From: Actinomycetota bacterium
GTDB lineage: Bacteria; Actinomycetota; Actinomycetes; Mycobacteriales; HKI-0501
NCBI GenBank assembly: GCA_030840805.1
Contig: JAVEDU010000081.1
Location: 62,001 to 126,000 of the forward strand
DNA length: 64,000 bases
Reading direction: 5' to 3'
Below the pieces are notes generated by a model. The model had not been told where the DNA came from. It made no database searches and saw nothing but the letters and a program-made list of their open reading frames with translations. Numbering within the stretch: position 1 is the first letter of the stretch; each line of letters starts with the position of its first letter. This document shows, in pieces, positions 1-6,465 of this stretch. A program made the position numbers and the translations under genes.

Positions 1-67
1 GACGCCCGTGCGCACCGAGCCGATGGCGACCCGGAACCTGTACTGGTGCCCGACCTGCCAGCTCTGA
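1..67 (+). CDS. Fpg/Nei-family DNA glycosylase, C-terminal end (partial)
   Basis: Only the last 21 codons are in the window; the frame enters at base 2 and stops at TGA 65-67. The residues TRNLYWCPTCQL* match the second half of the C-terminal zinc finger of formamidopyrimidine-DNA glycosylase/endonuclease VIII enzymes, where a final C-x2-C pair precedes the end. This family excises oxidised bases and nicks the abasic site. In M. tuberculosis an Fpg/Nei gene (Rv2464c) lies just before tig and clpP, which are also downstream here, so synteny supports the call. Whether it is Fpg-like or Nei-like cannot be decided from the tail. Confidence 0.75.
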   Translation, partial: TPVRTEPMATRNLYWCPTCQL

Positions 68-86
68 GCGGGCGAACGGGTTCCGG

Positions 87-470
87 TCAGCCGCCGTTCG
101 AGTCGGCCAGCTCGAACCACACGCGCTTGCCGGAGTTGTGCGTCTCGACGCCCCAGCGGTCGGAGAGCGCCTCGACCAGGGCCAGCCCGCGGCCCGACAT
201 CGCGTCGAGGTCGAAACCGCCGAGCCGGGGCGGCTCGGCGCTGAAGTCGGCCACCTCGACCCGGAGGACGGCGTAGCGGCCGCCGCGGCCGATCACCACG
301 TGGACCTCGCTGCCGGCATGTGTCACGGCGTTGGTGACCAGTTCGCTGACGAGGAGGGAGGCCGCCTCGACGAGCGCCGCGTTGCCCCACTCGGCGAGCG
401 TGTCGGCGACGAAGTACCGGGCCTCGCGCGCGCTCGCCGGAACAGGGGCGAGCCGGATCTCGGCGCGGAT
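87..470 (-). CDS. RsbW-like ATP-binding (HATPase_c) regulatory protein, start uncertain
   Basis: The reading frame encodes a GHKL-type ATPase of the anti-sigma/serine kinase class. The N-box reads ELVTNAVTHAGS and the later glycine-rich box reads MSGRGLALVEAL. Such proteins usually phosphorylate anti-sigma-factor antagonists or sequester sigma factors. The conserved helix before the N-box (PVPASAREARYFVADTLAEW) lies upstream of the first GTG (326), so a start at 326 would remove the nucleotide site. No ATG, GTG or TTG occurs in frame between 326 and the upstream stop at 522-524. The only position with a good ribosome site (GGAGG, 6 nt spacing) is an ATC codon at 468-470, giving 127 aa. Either a rare start codon, a 5' frameshift or a decayed gene is possible. 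Confidence 0.6.
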   Translation of the reverse strand: MRAEIRLAPVPASAREARYFVADTLAEWGNAALVEAASLLVSELVTNAVTHAGSEVHVVIGRGGRYAVLRVEVADFSAEPPRLGGFDLDAMSGRGLALVEALSDRWGVETHNSGKRVWFELADSNGG

Positions 471-581
471 GGGCCACCTCCGTCGGTCACGGGCCCGGAA
501 CGCTCCCGACCCGGGCGGATGCTACCGCGACCGTGTCCGCGGGGAGGCTCGTGTGGTGCGCGGCACGCTGTCGTGCTCCGG

Positions 582-875
582 CTACGCCGCGTACCGGAGG
601 GCCAGCTCGCGGAGCACCTCGGCCGCCGGGCGGCCGCTGGCGTCGCCCGCCTCCTCCGCGAGGAGCGCGCCGAGCATCCCGAGGGCGACGATCAGCTCGC
701 CGACGTCCTCGGAGGTGGGGTTGTCGCCGATCAGGTCGAGGATGAGCTTCCCGTCGGCGACGAGGCGCTCGTCGCCGACGAGTTCGTCGGGACGAGCGGA
801 CGTCCGTCCGTCGTCGCGCCGCCCGAGGTGGACGGTCATGATGGCCAGGCCGGTCGCGAGCGCGTCTCGTTCCAC
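582..875 (-). CDS. Small conserved hypothetical protein
   Basis: I do not recognise a named domain. The product of about 97 aa is acidic and helical-looking, with the stretch GKLILDLIGDNPTSEDVGEL in the middle and a C-terminal alanine/leucine-rich helix ending LRELALRYAA. It lies upstream of the RsbW-like ATPase gene on the same strand, about 110 bases apart, so the two may be co-transcribed. The start is not well determined: GTG 911 and ATG 839 are alternatives, and none has a strong ribosome site. It is the last gene before the att-bounded island. Coding bias fits the local genome. Confidence 0.5.
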   Translation of the reverse strand: MERDALATGLAIMTVHLGRRDDGRTSARPDELVGDERLVADGKLILDLIGDNPTSEDVGELIVALGMLGALLAEEAGDASGRPAAEVLRELALRYAA

Positions 876-936
876 GCTCCGACGATAGCTGTGACTCAAA
901 GTAATTTCCACATAACGATCAGTGAGATTGCCGGTG

Positions 937-990
937 GGAGCGGGCGACGGGAATCGAACCCGCGTAGCCAGTTTGGAAGATCGTCAATCG
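937..990 (-). repeat. att1: duplicated 3' part of tRNA-Gly
   Basis: Bases 937-980 are identical over 44 bp to 4594-4637, the 3' portion of the intact tRNA-Gly(TCC) gene from the anticodon arm through the T arm to the acceptor end. Ten further bases (981-990) are shared only with att2, so they belong to the element side. The copy lacks the 5' half of the tRNA and is not a functional tRNA gene. It marks the distal end of the tandem island. Confidence 0.9.
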
Positions 991-1335
991 GCGGCACGCC
1001 GGCGTCGGGTGGCCCGCTGTACGCGCACCGCTGGCCCTCTTTCGTGCCCGACCGTGACCGCTGGCGGACGTGACTTCTGGCCCGTGAATGGCCCGGAGGA
1101 CGCGCTGGAACACGGCGGGGGGCGCTCGGTGGCTCGGCGTGAGCGTGCTGTGGACGGCCACGCCGAGGCTCGAGTGGGTTGCCACAAGCCAGGGGAGGCC
1201 AAGGAGGGATACAACCGGGTGCCGATGTATCCCCGTTCTCCCAGTTGAGCGGCTCACGGCTACACCGGATACATGGCCGGGATCCTGCGCGGCACGGACC
1301 TGCGCGCGGAAGGGCGGGACAGGCGCTCTCCGCGG
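991..1335. other. Island A left end, no gene recognised
   Basis: No convincing coding region is seen in these 345 bases. Bases 1000-1095 are a diverged match to the sequence after att2 (about 2980-3070), ending in the 19-bp arm-like repeat. The rest has several open frames without domain similarity or ribosome sites. It is most likely non-coding flank of a former attP. Confidence 0.5.
1077..1095 (+). repeat. Arm-like repeat copy 1 (CTGGCCCGTGAATGGCCCG)
   Basis: This 19-bp sequence recurs with one to three changes at 3052-3070 and 4501-4519, each within about 75-95 bp of a tRNA-Gly att core. Tyrosine integrases bind arm-type sites on both sides of the att core, and the placement fits that role. 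This is inferred from position only. Confidence 0.55.
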
Positions 1336-1617
1336 TCAGGAGTGCGAGCGAACCGTAGAACAGCCGACCAGCCCGCGGGACGCGAGGAACTGCCGCACGT
1401 GGTCCTGGGACTCGTGGGCATCGAAGGCGGCCCGGTCCCGGTACAGCTCGTAGAACACCCGGACGCGCGGCTCGCCCCGAACCTCGTGGGAGGCGTACAC
1501 GAGCGTCGCGGACTGGTGGTCGCGGATCCCGGCGAGCGTCGTGGCCACCAGCTCGTCGAAAGATCGCTCGTGCCCGGCCTTGAGCTCGAAGCGCACGACC
1601 AGCCCGAATCCGTTCAT
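1336..1617 (-). CDS. Antibiotic biosynthesis monooxygenase (ABM) domain protein
   Basis: A 93-aa single-domain protein of the ABM/YgiN ferredoxin-like fold. The first strand reads MNGFGLVVRFELKAG, followed by a helix and the paired motif VFYELYRDRAAFDAH, typical of small dimeric quinol-type or heme-independent monooxygenases and isomerases. The ATG at 1617 has GGAGG four bases upstream, which fixes the start. It is divergent from the epoxide-hydrolase-like gene starting at 1843; the shared 225-bp spacer holds a palindrome. Both are cargo of island A. The substrate is unknown. Confidence 0.8.
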   Translation of the reverse strand: MNGFGLVVRFELKAGHERSFDELVATTLAGIRDHQSATLVYASHEVRGEPRVRVFYELYRDRAAFDAHESQDHVRQFLASRGLVGCSTVRSHS

Positions 1618-1698
1618 CCGTCCTCCACCCGGCGCCGACTGTTCACGGTCTCCCGCTCCGGTGATTCTCTGTGCCTGCCCCTCGATCCGGCACGGGTT

Positions 1699-1725
1699 GC
1701 GGCGGATCATCTGATCGTCCGCCGC
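1699..1725. promoter_or_regulatory. Palindrome in the divergent ABM/hydrolase intergenic region
   Basis: The arms GCGGCGGA (1699-1706) and TCCGCCGC (1718-1725) are perfect inverted repeats, with TCA/TGA as a partial inner continuation. It lies between two divergent genes, as expected for an operator bound by a dimeric repressor. No cognate regulator gene is present in the island segment. Confidence 0.4.
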
Positions 1726-1842
1726 GGTCTCGAAGATCGCATGCAGCAACCGGTGAGCCTTGGCGACGCAGAAATGCCGCTCCGCAAGTTCCACCACCCG
1801 GTCGGCGCCTACACGGCCGAAGCGAAGAAGGAGTCCGCCGAG

Positions 1843-2739
1843 ATGAACCTCACCGACCACGCCGGAGTCCCGCTCACACATGGCAAGCCCAAGGTCAACG
1901 GCGTGGAGATCCACTACGCGATCGGCGGTGCCGGCGCGCCGGTGTTCCTGTTGCACGGCGTGCCGAAGACCATGTCGTACTGGCGCCACGTCGTGCCGCT
2001 GCTGACCCCGCACCACACCGTCATCGCGGTAGACAACCGAGGCTTCGGCGGCTCCCAGCGCCCCCTGACCGGCTACGACACCGCCACGATGGCCGGTGAC
2101 GTCGCCGCGCTGGCCACCCACCTGGGCTTCGACCGGTTTCGCGTCGCCGGCGAGGACTGGGGCGCGGCGATCGCCTACGCCGTCGCCGCCTTCCACCGGC
2201 CCCGGGTGCAGCAACTGGTGTTCCAGGAAACGCTCCTACCAGGATTGCCGGCCGGCGAACACGACCCCTCGCTCGCCGCCGACGACATCCGCACCGGCTG
2301 GCACTTCAGCTTCTTCAGCCTGCCGAACCTGCCCGAGATGCTGCTGGCCGGGCGGGAACGGCAGTTCTGGACCTACTACGCCCGACGCCAGATGTGGGAC
2401 CCCAGCGCGCTGGCCGAGGAGGACATCGACGAAATGGTGCACTCGATCGAGCAGCCGGGCGGCACCAGGGCCATCTTGGAGATGTACCGCGCACGCCAGA
2501 CCGACGCCGAACAGAACCGCCCGCAGTACGCTGACCCGATCGGCTGCCCGGTCCTGGCCGTCGGCGCGCAGGCCTATCTCGGGGACGAGGTATCCACACA
2601 GCTCGCGCAGGTGGCCCGCGACGTCCGCGGCGCCGTCATCCCCGCGTCCGGTCACAACATCGCGCTGGAGAACCCGGCCGCCCTGGCCCAGACCTACCTC
2701 GACTTCTTCGCAACCGGCGCAGAGATCGTTTCTGAATGA
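1843..2739 (+). CDS. Alpha/beta hydrolase, epoxide hydrolase-like
   Basis: A 298-aa cytosolic alpha/beta-hydrolase. The oxyanion motif HGVP is at residues 38-41. The nucleophile elbow AGEDWGAA places Asp at about residue 105, and Asp in G-x-D-W-G is characteristic of epoxide hydrolases and haloalkane dehalogenases rather than serine esterases. A late SGHNIALENP supplies the catalytic histidine. The product probably opens an epoxide or removes a halide from an unknown small molecule. ATG 1843 has AAGGAG upstream; the frame is open farther upstream but without a comparable start. It is divergent from the ABM monooxygenase, a pairing that would suit oxidation followed by hydrolysis of one substrate. 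Confidence 0.85.
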   Translation: MNLTDHAGVPLTHGKPKVNGVEIHYAIGGAGAPVFLLHGVPKTMSYWRHVVPLLTPHHTVIAVDNRGFGGSQRPLTGYDTATMAGDVAALATHLGFDRFRVAGEDWGAAIAYAVAAFHRPRVQQLVFQETLLPGLPAGEHDPSLAADDIRTGWHFSFFSLPNLPEMLLAGRERQFWTYYARRQMWDPSALAEEDIDEMVHSIEQPGGTRAILEMYRARQTDAEQNRPQYADPIGCPVLAVGAQAYLGDEVSTQLAQVARDVRGAVIPASGHNIALENPAALAQTYLDFFATGAEIVSE

Positions 2740-2781
2740 CGTCGGCGTGGAGCCGGGGTCTGCCGTGTCCTGCGGAGCCTG

Positions 2782-2904
2782 ATGTGGGTGATCGAGGAGC
2801 TCGTGCCTGACGGGCTGTGGGAACGGATCGCTCCGCTGTCGGCGCAGCCCCAGCCTCGGAGAGGTGGACGCCGAGGTCACGGAACACCCCGCTGGCCTGC
2901 GTAG
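2782..2904 (+). pseudogene. IS5-family-type transposase, N-terminal fragment
   Basis: The frame from ATG 2782 gives 40 codons to TAG 2902-2904. Its start, ELVPDGLWERIAPL, is the hallmark N-terminus of many actinobacterial IS5-group DDE transposases (…LWxRIxPLLP). After about 20 residues the similarity fades, and there is no catalytic domain, downstream ORF or terminal inverted repeat. It ends eight bases before att2, where the left arm of element A's attP would be expected. Confidence 0.6.
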
Positions 2905-2912
2905 ACGTACTC

Positions 2913-2966
2913 GGAGCGGGCGACGGGAATCGAACCCGCGTAGCCCGTTTGGAAGATCGTCAATCG
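2913..2966 (-). repeat. att2: duplicated 3' part of tRNA-Gly
   Basis: Bases 2913-2956 match the tRNA-Gly 3' portion (4594-4637) at 43 of 44 positions; the single change, A to C at 2945, falls in the anticodon-stem side. Bases 2957-2966 are the ten element-side bases also found after att1. It is the junction between tandem elements A and B and is not a working tRNA. Confidence 0.9.
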
Positions 2967-3051
2967 CCGGGCGCAGCCGCCAGACAAGCGACCGCGGCGG
3001 TGCCGGCGGCCCCTGTTCGTGCCCGCTCGCGACCGCCACCGGACCGCGCGA

Positions 3052-3070
3052 CTGGCCCGTGGATGGCCCG
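3052..3070 (+). repeat. Arm-like repeat copy 2 (CTGGCCCGTGGATGGCCCG)
   Basis: It differs from copy 1 by one base and sits 86 bp from the end of att2, as copy 1 does from att1. It would be one arm of the att site of element B. Confidence 0.55.
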
Positions 3071-3094
3071 ACCCGTGACCAGAGGTAGGGCATA

Positions 3095-3134
3095 GAAGAC
3101 GGCTGGAACACTACGCAGTGTACCAGCCGTCTTC
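3095..3134. terminator. Strong inverted repeat (possible terminator)
   Basis: GAAGACGGCTGG (3095-3106) pairs perfectly with CCAGCCGTCTTC (3123-3134), and the inner CACT/AGTG extends the stem. No T-run follows. It could be the terminator of a lost integrase gene or a recombination-associated hairpin next to the arm repeat. Confidence 0.5.
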
Positions 3135-3470
3135 ACGGCACCGATCCCGTAGGAAGCCAGACGCGGGAGAGCAGGCGCGCATCGCCCGCAGCTGGTCGAC
3201 CGGCGAGCCCGGCCGATCGGGCGACTTCGCACGTCGTTGCGCCGGATCGGTTGGGGCGCGCCCTGAGCTTCGTGTCGCTGGTGTCGTGTCAGGGCCATCC
3301 GAAACCTGCCGCACTTGACTGAGGTTCGAAGGGAATACACCGGCACCGTCGATGTAGCCCCCGTTTCTGCTGGTCAGCGACTTAGGGGTACACGGGATGC
3401 ACGGGATACACCGGAGCACCGGCCGCCCCCGGCTGTATCGGCGAGGCGTCCTCAGCGTTTGCCGCGCTCG

Positions 3471-3977
3471 TCAGTACTTGGGCGTGACGCCGCCGGCAAC
3501 TCGGTCCGCCCATGCCCGCAGGCAGGCGACGGCTTCGGCGCGCAGCGGGTCGTCAGCAGGGTCCTCGCGTAGTGACCGTCGTTCTAGCGGAAGCGCAAGC
3601 TCCCGGTACAGCTGGAGGTCCTCGAAGCCCATGGTGGCTACGTCGTGAGCGGTGGCGCCGAAGACAAGTCGCGGCAGCCGTGCCCAGTAGCAGGCGGTCA
3701 GGCACATGGGGCACGGCTCGCTACTGCAATACATCACAGCGTCTTCCATGAGGTGCCTGCCCAGCTTCGTGCCCGCGTCGCGTAGCGCCATCACCTCGGC
3801 GTGGGCGGTTGGGTCGTTTAGCTCGACCACCCTGCTCGTGCCTTCTCCAACCACCTCGCCGCCGACGACGATGATCGCTCTGAATGGCGTGTTGCCCTCG
3901 TTGAGGAGCGCCCGTTGCGACACGGCGATGGCCTCGCGCAGGAACGTCCGGTCCGTCTCGTCCAGGGTGGTGCTCAT
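3471..3977 (-). CDS. Nucleoside deaminase (cytidine/deoxycytidylate deaminase superfamily)
   Basis: 168 aa. The zinc-binding signature is complete: HAE at residues 59-61 (zinc ligand plus catalytic Glu) and PCPMC at 88-92. The core resembles guanine deaminase and TadA-like hydrolytic deaminases that act on free bases, nucleosides or pterins; the exact substrate is not evident. The second ATG (3977) has GGAGG seven bases upstream and is preferred over the ATG at 4004. It follows the UTRA remnant by 38 bp on the same strand, so the regulator may once have controlled it. Base composition is a little less GC-rich than the flanking housekeeping genes, consistent with island cargo. Confidence 0.85.
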   Translation of the reverse strand: MSTTLDETDRTFLREAIAVSQRALLNEGNTPFRAIIVVGGEVVGEGTSRVVELNDPTAHAEVMALRDAGTKLGRHLMEDAVMYCSSEPCPMCLTACYWARLPRLVFGATAHDVATMGFEDLQLYRELALPLERRSLREDPADDPLRAEAVACLRAWADRVAGGVTPKY

Positions 3978-4015
3978 CGTTGCGTCCTCCTTCGGGTCGG
4001 TCATGCGGGAGCCGG

Positions 4016-4354
4016 CTATTCCTTGAAGGGAGGGTCTTCGCCCCAGGGCTCCAGCGGGGTGATGAACCGCAGTTCCGTCCGATCGGCGGGATACGTCGCG
4101 TCGGAGATCTCCACAGTGCGGTTACCCGCATCGACAGAGATCCGCCGGCACAGCAGCAGTGGGACACCATCAGGGAGGTCCCATGCCTGGGCCTCGACCG
4201 TGGTCGGCATGCGCGCGGTGACCTGGTCGCCCATGACCATGATCTCGATACCCACCGTCGAAAGCTGGTGCTGCGTGCCGCCTGGCCATGGTTCGTTGCC
4301 TTGGTCCAGCAACGCTGGGTTCCCTTCGACCAGTGCGCGAGCGATGTAGGACAC
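4016..4354 (-). pseudogene. GntR-family regulator remnant (UTRA domain only)
   Basis: About 112 residues match the ligand-sensing UTRA half of HutC/FarR-type GntR repressors: a start like SYIARALVEGNPALLDQGNE, then strands such as LLLCRRISVDAGNR and a C-terminal LRFITPLEPWGEDP. The N-terminal winged-helix DNA-binding domain of about 70 aa is missing. Sequence upstream (4355-4590) holds only att-arm sequence and no HTH. The truncation point faces the tRNA, so element insertion or deletion probably removed the 5' end. It is unlikely to bind DNA as a repressor. It lies directly before the deaminase gene. Confidence 0.7.
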
Positions 4355-4500
4355 GCTCGCCGTGCCGGGTCGGCCGATCGGGCGCCGCGAGGCGCGCCAT
4401 GAACCCAGCGATCACTTCGGCGGTGGATCGAGCAGGACGCTCGCGATGGGTGGCCCTCAAGGCGAGGAACGGCCGCCCTGGCGGTGATCGGCTATAGCTA

Positions 4501-4519
4501 CTGGCCCGTGCATGGCCCA
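4501..4519 (+). repeat. Arm-like repeat copy 3 (CTGGCCCGTGCATGGCCCA)
   Basis: The third copy, two changes from copy 2, lies 74 bp from the CCA end of tRNA-Gly on the island side. With copy 2 it would bracket the core in a circularised element B. Confidence 0.55.
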
Positions 4520-4592
4520 CGGCTGGCGCCATACCGACAGATGAGAACGGCCGAGGCTCCGGCGGATGCTCGCTGACCTGGACTTTCGTACG

Positions 4593-4666
4593 TGGAGCGG
4601 GCGACGGGAATCGAACCCGCGTAGCCAGTTTGGAAGACTGGGGCTCTACCATTGAGCTACGCCCGC
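4593..4666 (-). tRNA. tRNA-Gly (anticodon TCC), integration target
   Basis: A full cloverleaf can be drawn: acceptor GCGGGCG/CGCCCGC, D arm TAGCTCAATGGTAGAGC, anticodon loop CTTCCAA with TCC, T arm around GGTTCGATTCC, discriminator T and encoded CCA (4593-4595). The 3' portion (4594-4637) is repeated at 937-980 and 2913-2956, identifying this gene as the attB of the neighbouring elements; the functional tRNA was restored on integration. tRNA-Pro lies 104 bp away on the other strand. Confidence 0.96.
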
Positions 4667-4770
4667 ACGGCGGCCCGGGGGCCGCCGGGGGTCAGCGTAC
4701 CGGGACGCCGATCCCGACTCGAAACGCGATCGCGGTGAGGCCCGCCGTCCCCCCTACACTGCTCCTGTCA

Positions 4771-4847
4771 CGGGGTGTGGCGCAGCTTGGTAGCGCACTC
4801 GCTTTGGGAGCGAGGGGCCGTGGGTTCGAATCCCGCCACCCCGACCA
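4771..4847 (+). tRNA. tRNA-Pro (anticodon TGG)
   Basis: 77 nt with encoded CCA. The acceptor CGGGGTG pairs with CACCCCG; the anticodon stem CTCGC/GCGAG encloses a loop with TGG, and the T loop is TTCGAAT. It lies just upstream of tig, as in many actinobacteria. Confidence 0.96.
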
Positions 4848-4940
4848 CGGATCGGCCGTACCGCGCTCGGCGCGACCTCACCCGGGTCGCCTAGACTCAG
4901 CCGAGCTTTCCGCACGACCCCGACCCCGAGGAGCAGGTAC

Positions 4941-6317
4941 GTGAAGAGCACCGTCGAGACCCTGAGCCCCACGCGGGTGAAGCTGTCGGTGGAGGTGCCC
5001 TTCGACGAGCTGAAGCCCAGCCTCGACAAGGCGTACCGGTCCATCGCGCAGCAGGTGTCCATCCCCGGCTTCCGCAAGGGGAAGGTTCCGCCCCGCCTCA
5101 TCGACCAGCGCGTCGGCCGCGCCGAGGTGCTGCAGGAGGCGATCAACGACGCCATCCCGCAGCACTACTCGGCCGCGGTGCGCGAGCACGAGGTCAAGGT
5201 GCTCGGCCAGCCGGACGTGAACGTCACCGAGCTCGCCGACAACGAGAAGGTCTCGTTCACCGCCGAGGTCGACGTCCGCCCCGAGTTCGCGCTCCCGGAC
5301 TACAAGCAGCTCTCGGTGACCGTCGACGACGTCGAGGTCCCCGACGAGGAGGTCGAGGAGCAGGTCGGCCGGCTGCGTGAGCGGTTCGCCGTGCTGAAGG
5401 GCGTCGAGCGGCCCGTGCAGGACGGCGACTACGTGTCACTGGACCTGGCCGCGACCGTGGACGGCGAGGAGGTGCCCGGCGGTACCGCGACCGGCCTGTC
5501 GTACGAGGTCGGCTCCGGCCAGCTGCTGGAGGGCATCGACGAGGCGATCATCGGGCTGGAGTCCGGCGCCGCGACGACGTTCACCACCGCGCTGGTGGGC
5601 GGTGACCACGCCGGCCGCGACGCCGACGTGGCGGTCACCGTCCGCTCCGTCAAGGAGAAGGAGCTGCCGGAGCTGGACGACGAGTTCGCCCAGACCGCGA
5701 GCGAGTTCGACACCCTGGACGAGCTGCGCGCGGACGTCCGCACCCGGCTCGGTCAGGTCAAGGGCATCGAGCAGGGCATGCAGGCCCGCGACCGTGTGCT
5801 CGAGGCGCTGCTCGAGGCCGTCGAGGTGCCGCTGCCGGACACCGTGGTCGAGTCCGAGGTGGAGTTCCGTCGGCACAACATCGGCCACCAGCTCGACAGC
5901 GCCGGCCTGACGCTGGAGGGCTACCTCGAGTCGGACAACAAGACGGCGGAGGAGTTCGACGCCGAGCTGTCCGACGCGGCCCGCAACGCGGTGAAGGGCC
6001 AGCTGGTCCTCGACGCCGTCGCGGACGCGGAGGAGGTCGGGGTCGGCAACGAGGAGCTGACCTCCGAGGTCGTGCGGCGTTCGCAGGACGCGCAGATGCA
6101 GCCGCAGGAGTTCGCCGACCGGCTCGTCGAGTCCGGTCAGCTGCCCGTGCTCATCGCGGACGTGCGCCGGGGCAAGGCGCTCGCGCTGGTGCTGGAGAGC
6201 GCCACCATCACCGACGCATCCGGCCGCACCGTCGACCTGGAGGCCCTCCGCGGGCCACTGGGCGGCGAGCCGGAGACCGTCGAGGCGCCCGCCGAGGACG
6301 CTCCCGCCGGGCAGTAG
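4941..6317 (+). CDS. tig: Trigger factor, ribosome-associated chaperone
   Basis: 458 aa, the normal length. The N-terminal ribosome-binding domain carries the signature GFRKGKVPP (residues 43-51). A FKBP-type prolyl isomerase domain follows at about 160-240 (DGDYVSLDLAATVDGEEVPGG region), and a helical C-terminal chaperone domain has an acidic tail. The protein docks at the ribosome exit tunnel and shields nascent chains. GTG 4941 follows GAGGAG. It precedes clpP1-clpP2-clpX, the classic actinobacterial arrangement of folding and proteolysis genes, with a strong hairpin between tig and clpP1. Confidence 0.98.
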   Translation: MKSTVETLSPTRVKLSVEVPFDELKPSLDKAYRSIAQQVSIPGFRKGKVPPRLIDQRVGRAEVLQEAINDAIPQHYSAAVREHEVKVLGQPDVNVTELADNEKVSFTAEVDVRPEFALPDYKQLSVTVDDVEVPDEEVEEQVGRLRERFAVLKGVERPVQDGDYVSLDLAATVDGEEVPGGTATGLSYEVGSGQLLEGIDEAIIGLESGAATTFTTALVGGDHAGRDADVAVTVRSVKEKELPELDDEFAQTASEFDTLDELRADVRTRLGQVKGIEQGMQARDRVLEALLEAVEVPLPDTVVESEVEFRRHNIGHQLDSAGLTLEGYLESDNKTAEEFDAELSDAARNAVKGQLVLDAVADAEEVGVGNEELTSEVVRRSQDAQMQPQEFADRLVESGQLPVLIADVRRGKALALVLESATITDASGRTVDLEALRGPLGGEPETVEAPAEDAPAGQ

Positions 6318-6325
6318 CGCACCGG

Positions 6326-6357
6326 GGTCCGGCCGGCCCGTCGTGGCCGGCCGGACC
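6326..6357 (+). terminator. Hairpin after tig
   Basis: GGTCCGGCCGGCC pairs over 13 bp with GGCCGGCCGGACC around a 6-nt loop, nine bases after the tig stop. No T-tract follows, as is usual in high-GC genomes. Confidence 0.75.
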
Positions 6358-6465
6358 TGCGCTCAGAGCGAACACCGCCCGATCTGGGACTGCGCGCCGT
6401 CGGCACCGCGTTAGGGTCGCTGACAGACAGACATCACCCGTCGACGCCGAAGGCAGGCTTCAGTC

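Larger units (their letters stand above)
937..2966. mobile_element. Degenerate tRNA-Gly-integrated element A (att1 to att2)
   Basis: This segment is bounded by two copies of the 3' portion of tRNA-Gly (937-990 and 2913-2966). That is the footprint of a site-specific integrative element that used the tRNA gene as attB. It carries only an ABM monooxygenase gene, a divergent epoxide-hydrolase-like gene and an IS5-type transposase stump; no integrase, excisionase or replication gene remains. It is inferred to be a deletion remnant or a small cargo island, and cannot move by itself. Confidence 0.7.
2905..3470. other. Gap holding att2, arm repeat and hairpin, no gene
   Basis: These 566 bases contain att2, one arm-like repeat and a 40-bp inverted repeat, each listed separately. 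From 3135 to 3470 I see no supported gene. The sequence is slightly less GC-rich than the core genome and has short direct repeats around 3388-3412 (variants of ACGGGAT[A/G]CAC). Confidence 0.5.
2913..4637. mobile_element. Degenerate tRNA-Gly-integrated element B (att2 to tRNA-Gly)
   Basis: This segment is bounded by att2 and the 3' end of the intact tRNA-Gly. Joined as a circle, the ends 4501-4593 and 2957-3070 would place the core between two copies of the 19-bp arm-like repeat, reconstructing an attP-like site. The cargo is a truncated UTRA regulator and a nucleoside deaminase. Integrase, transfer and replication genes are absent, so it is a remnant or relies on an integrase elsewhere. Confidence 0.7.

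Noticed and set aside
937-990. Possible second tRNA-Gly gene
   Set aside because: Only the 3' part is present; the 5' acceptor strand and D arm are missing. It is an att duplication.
2960-3419. Overlapping open frames of about 100-130 codons on the minus strand across att2 and the hairpin
   Set aside because: They run through the att copy and the inverted repeat, lack ribosome sites and show no family resemblance.
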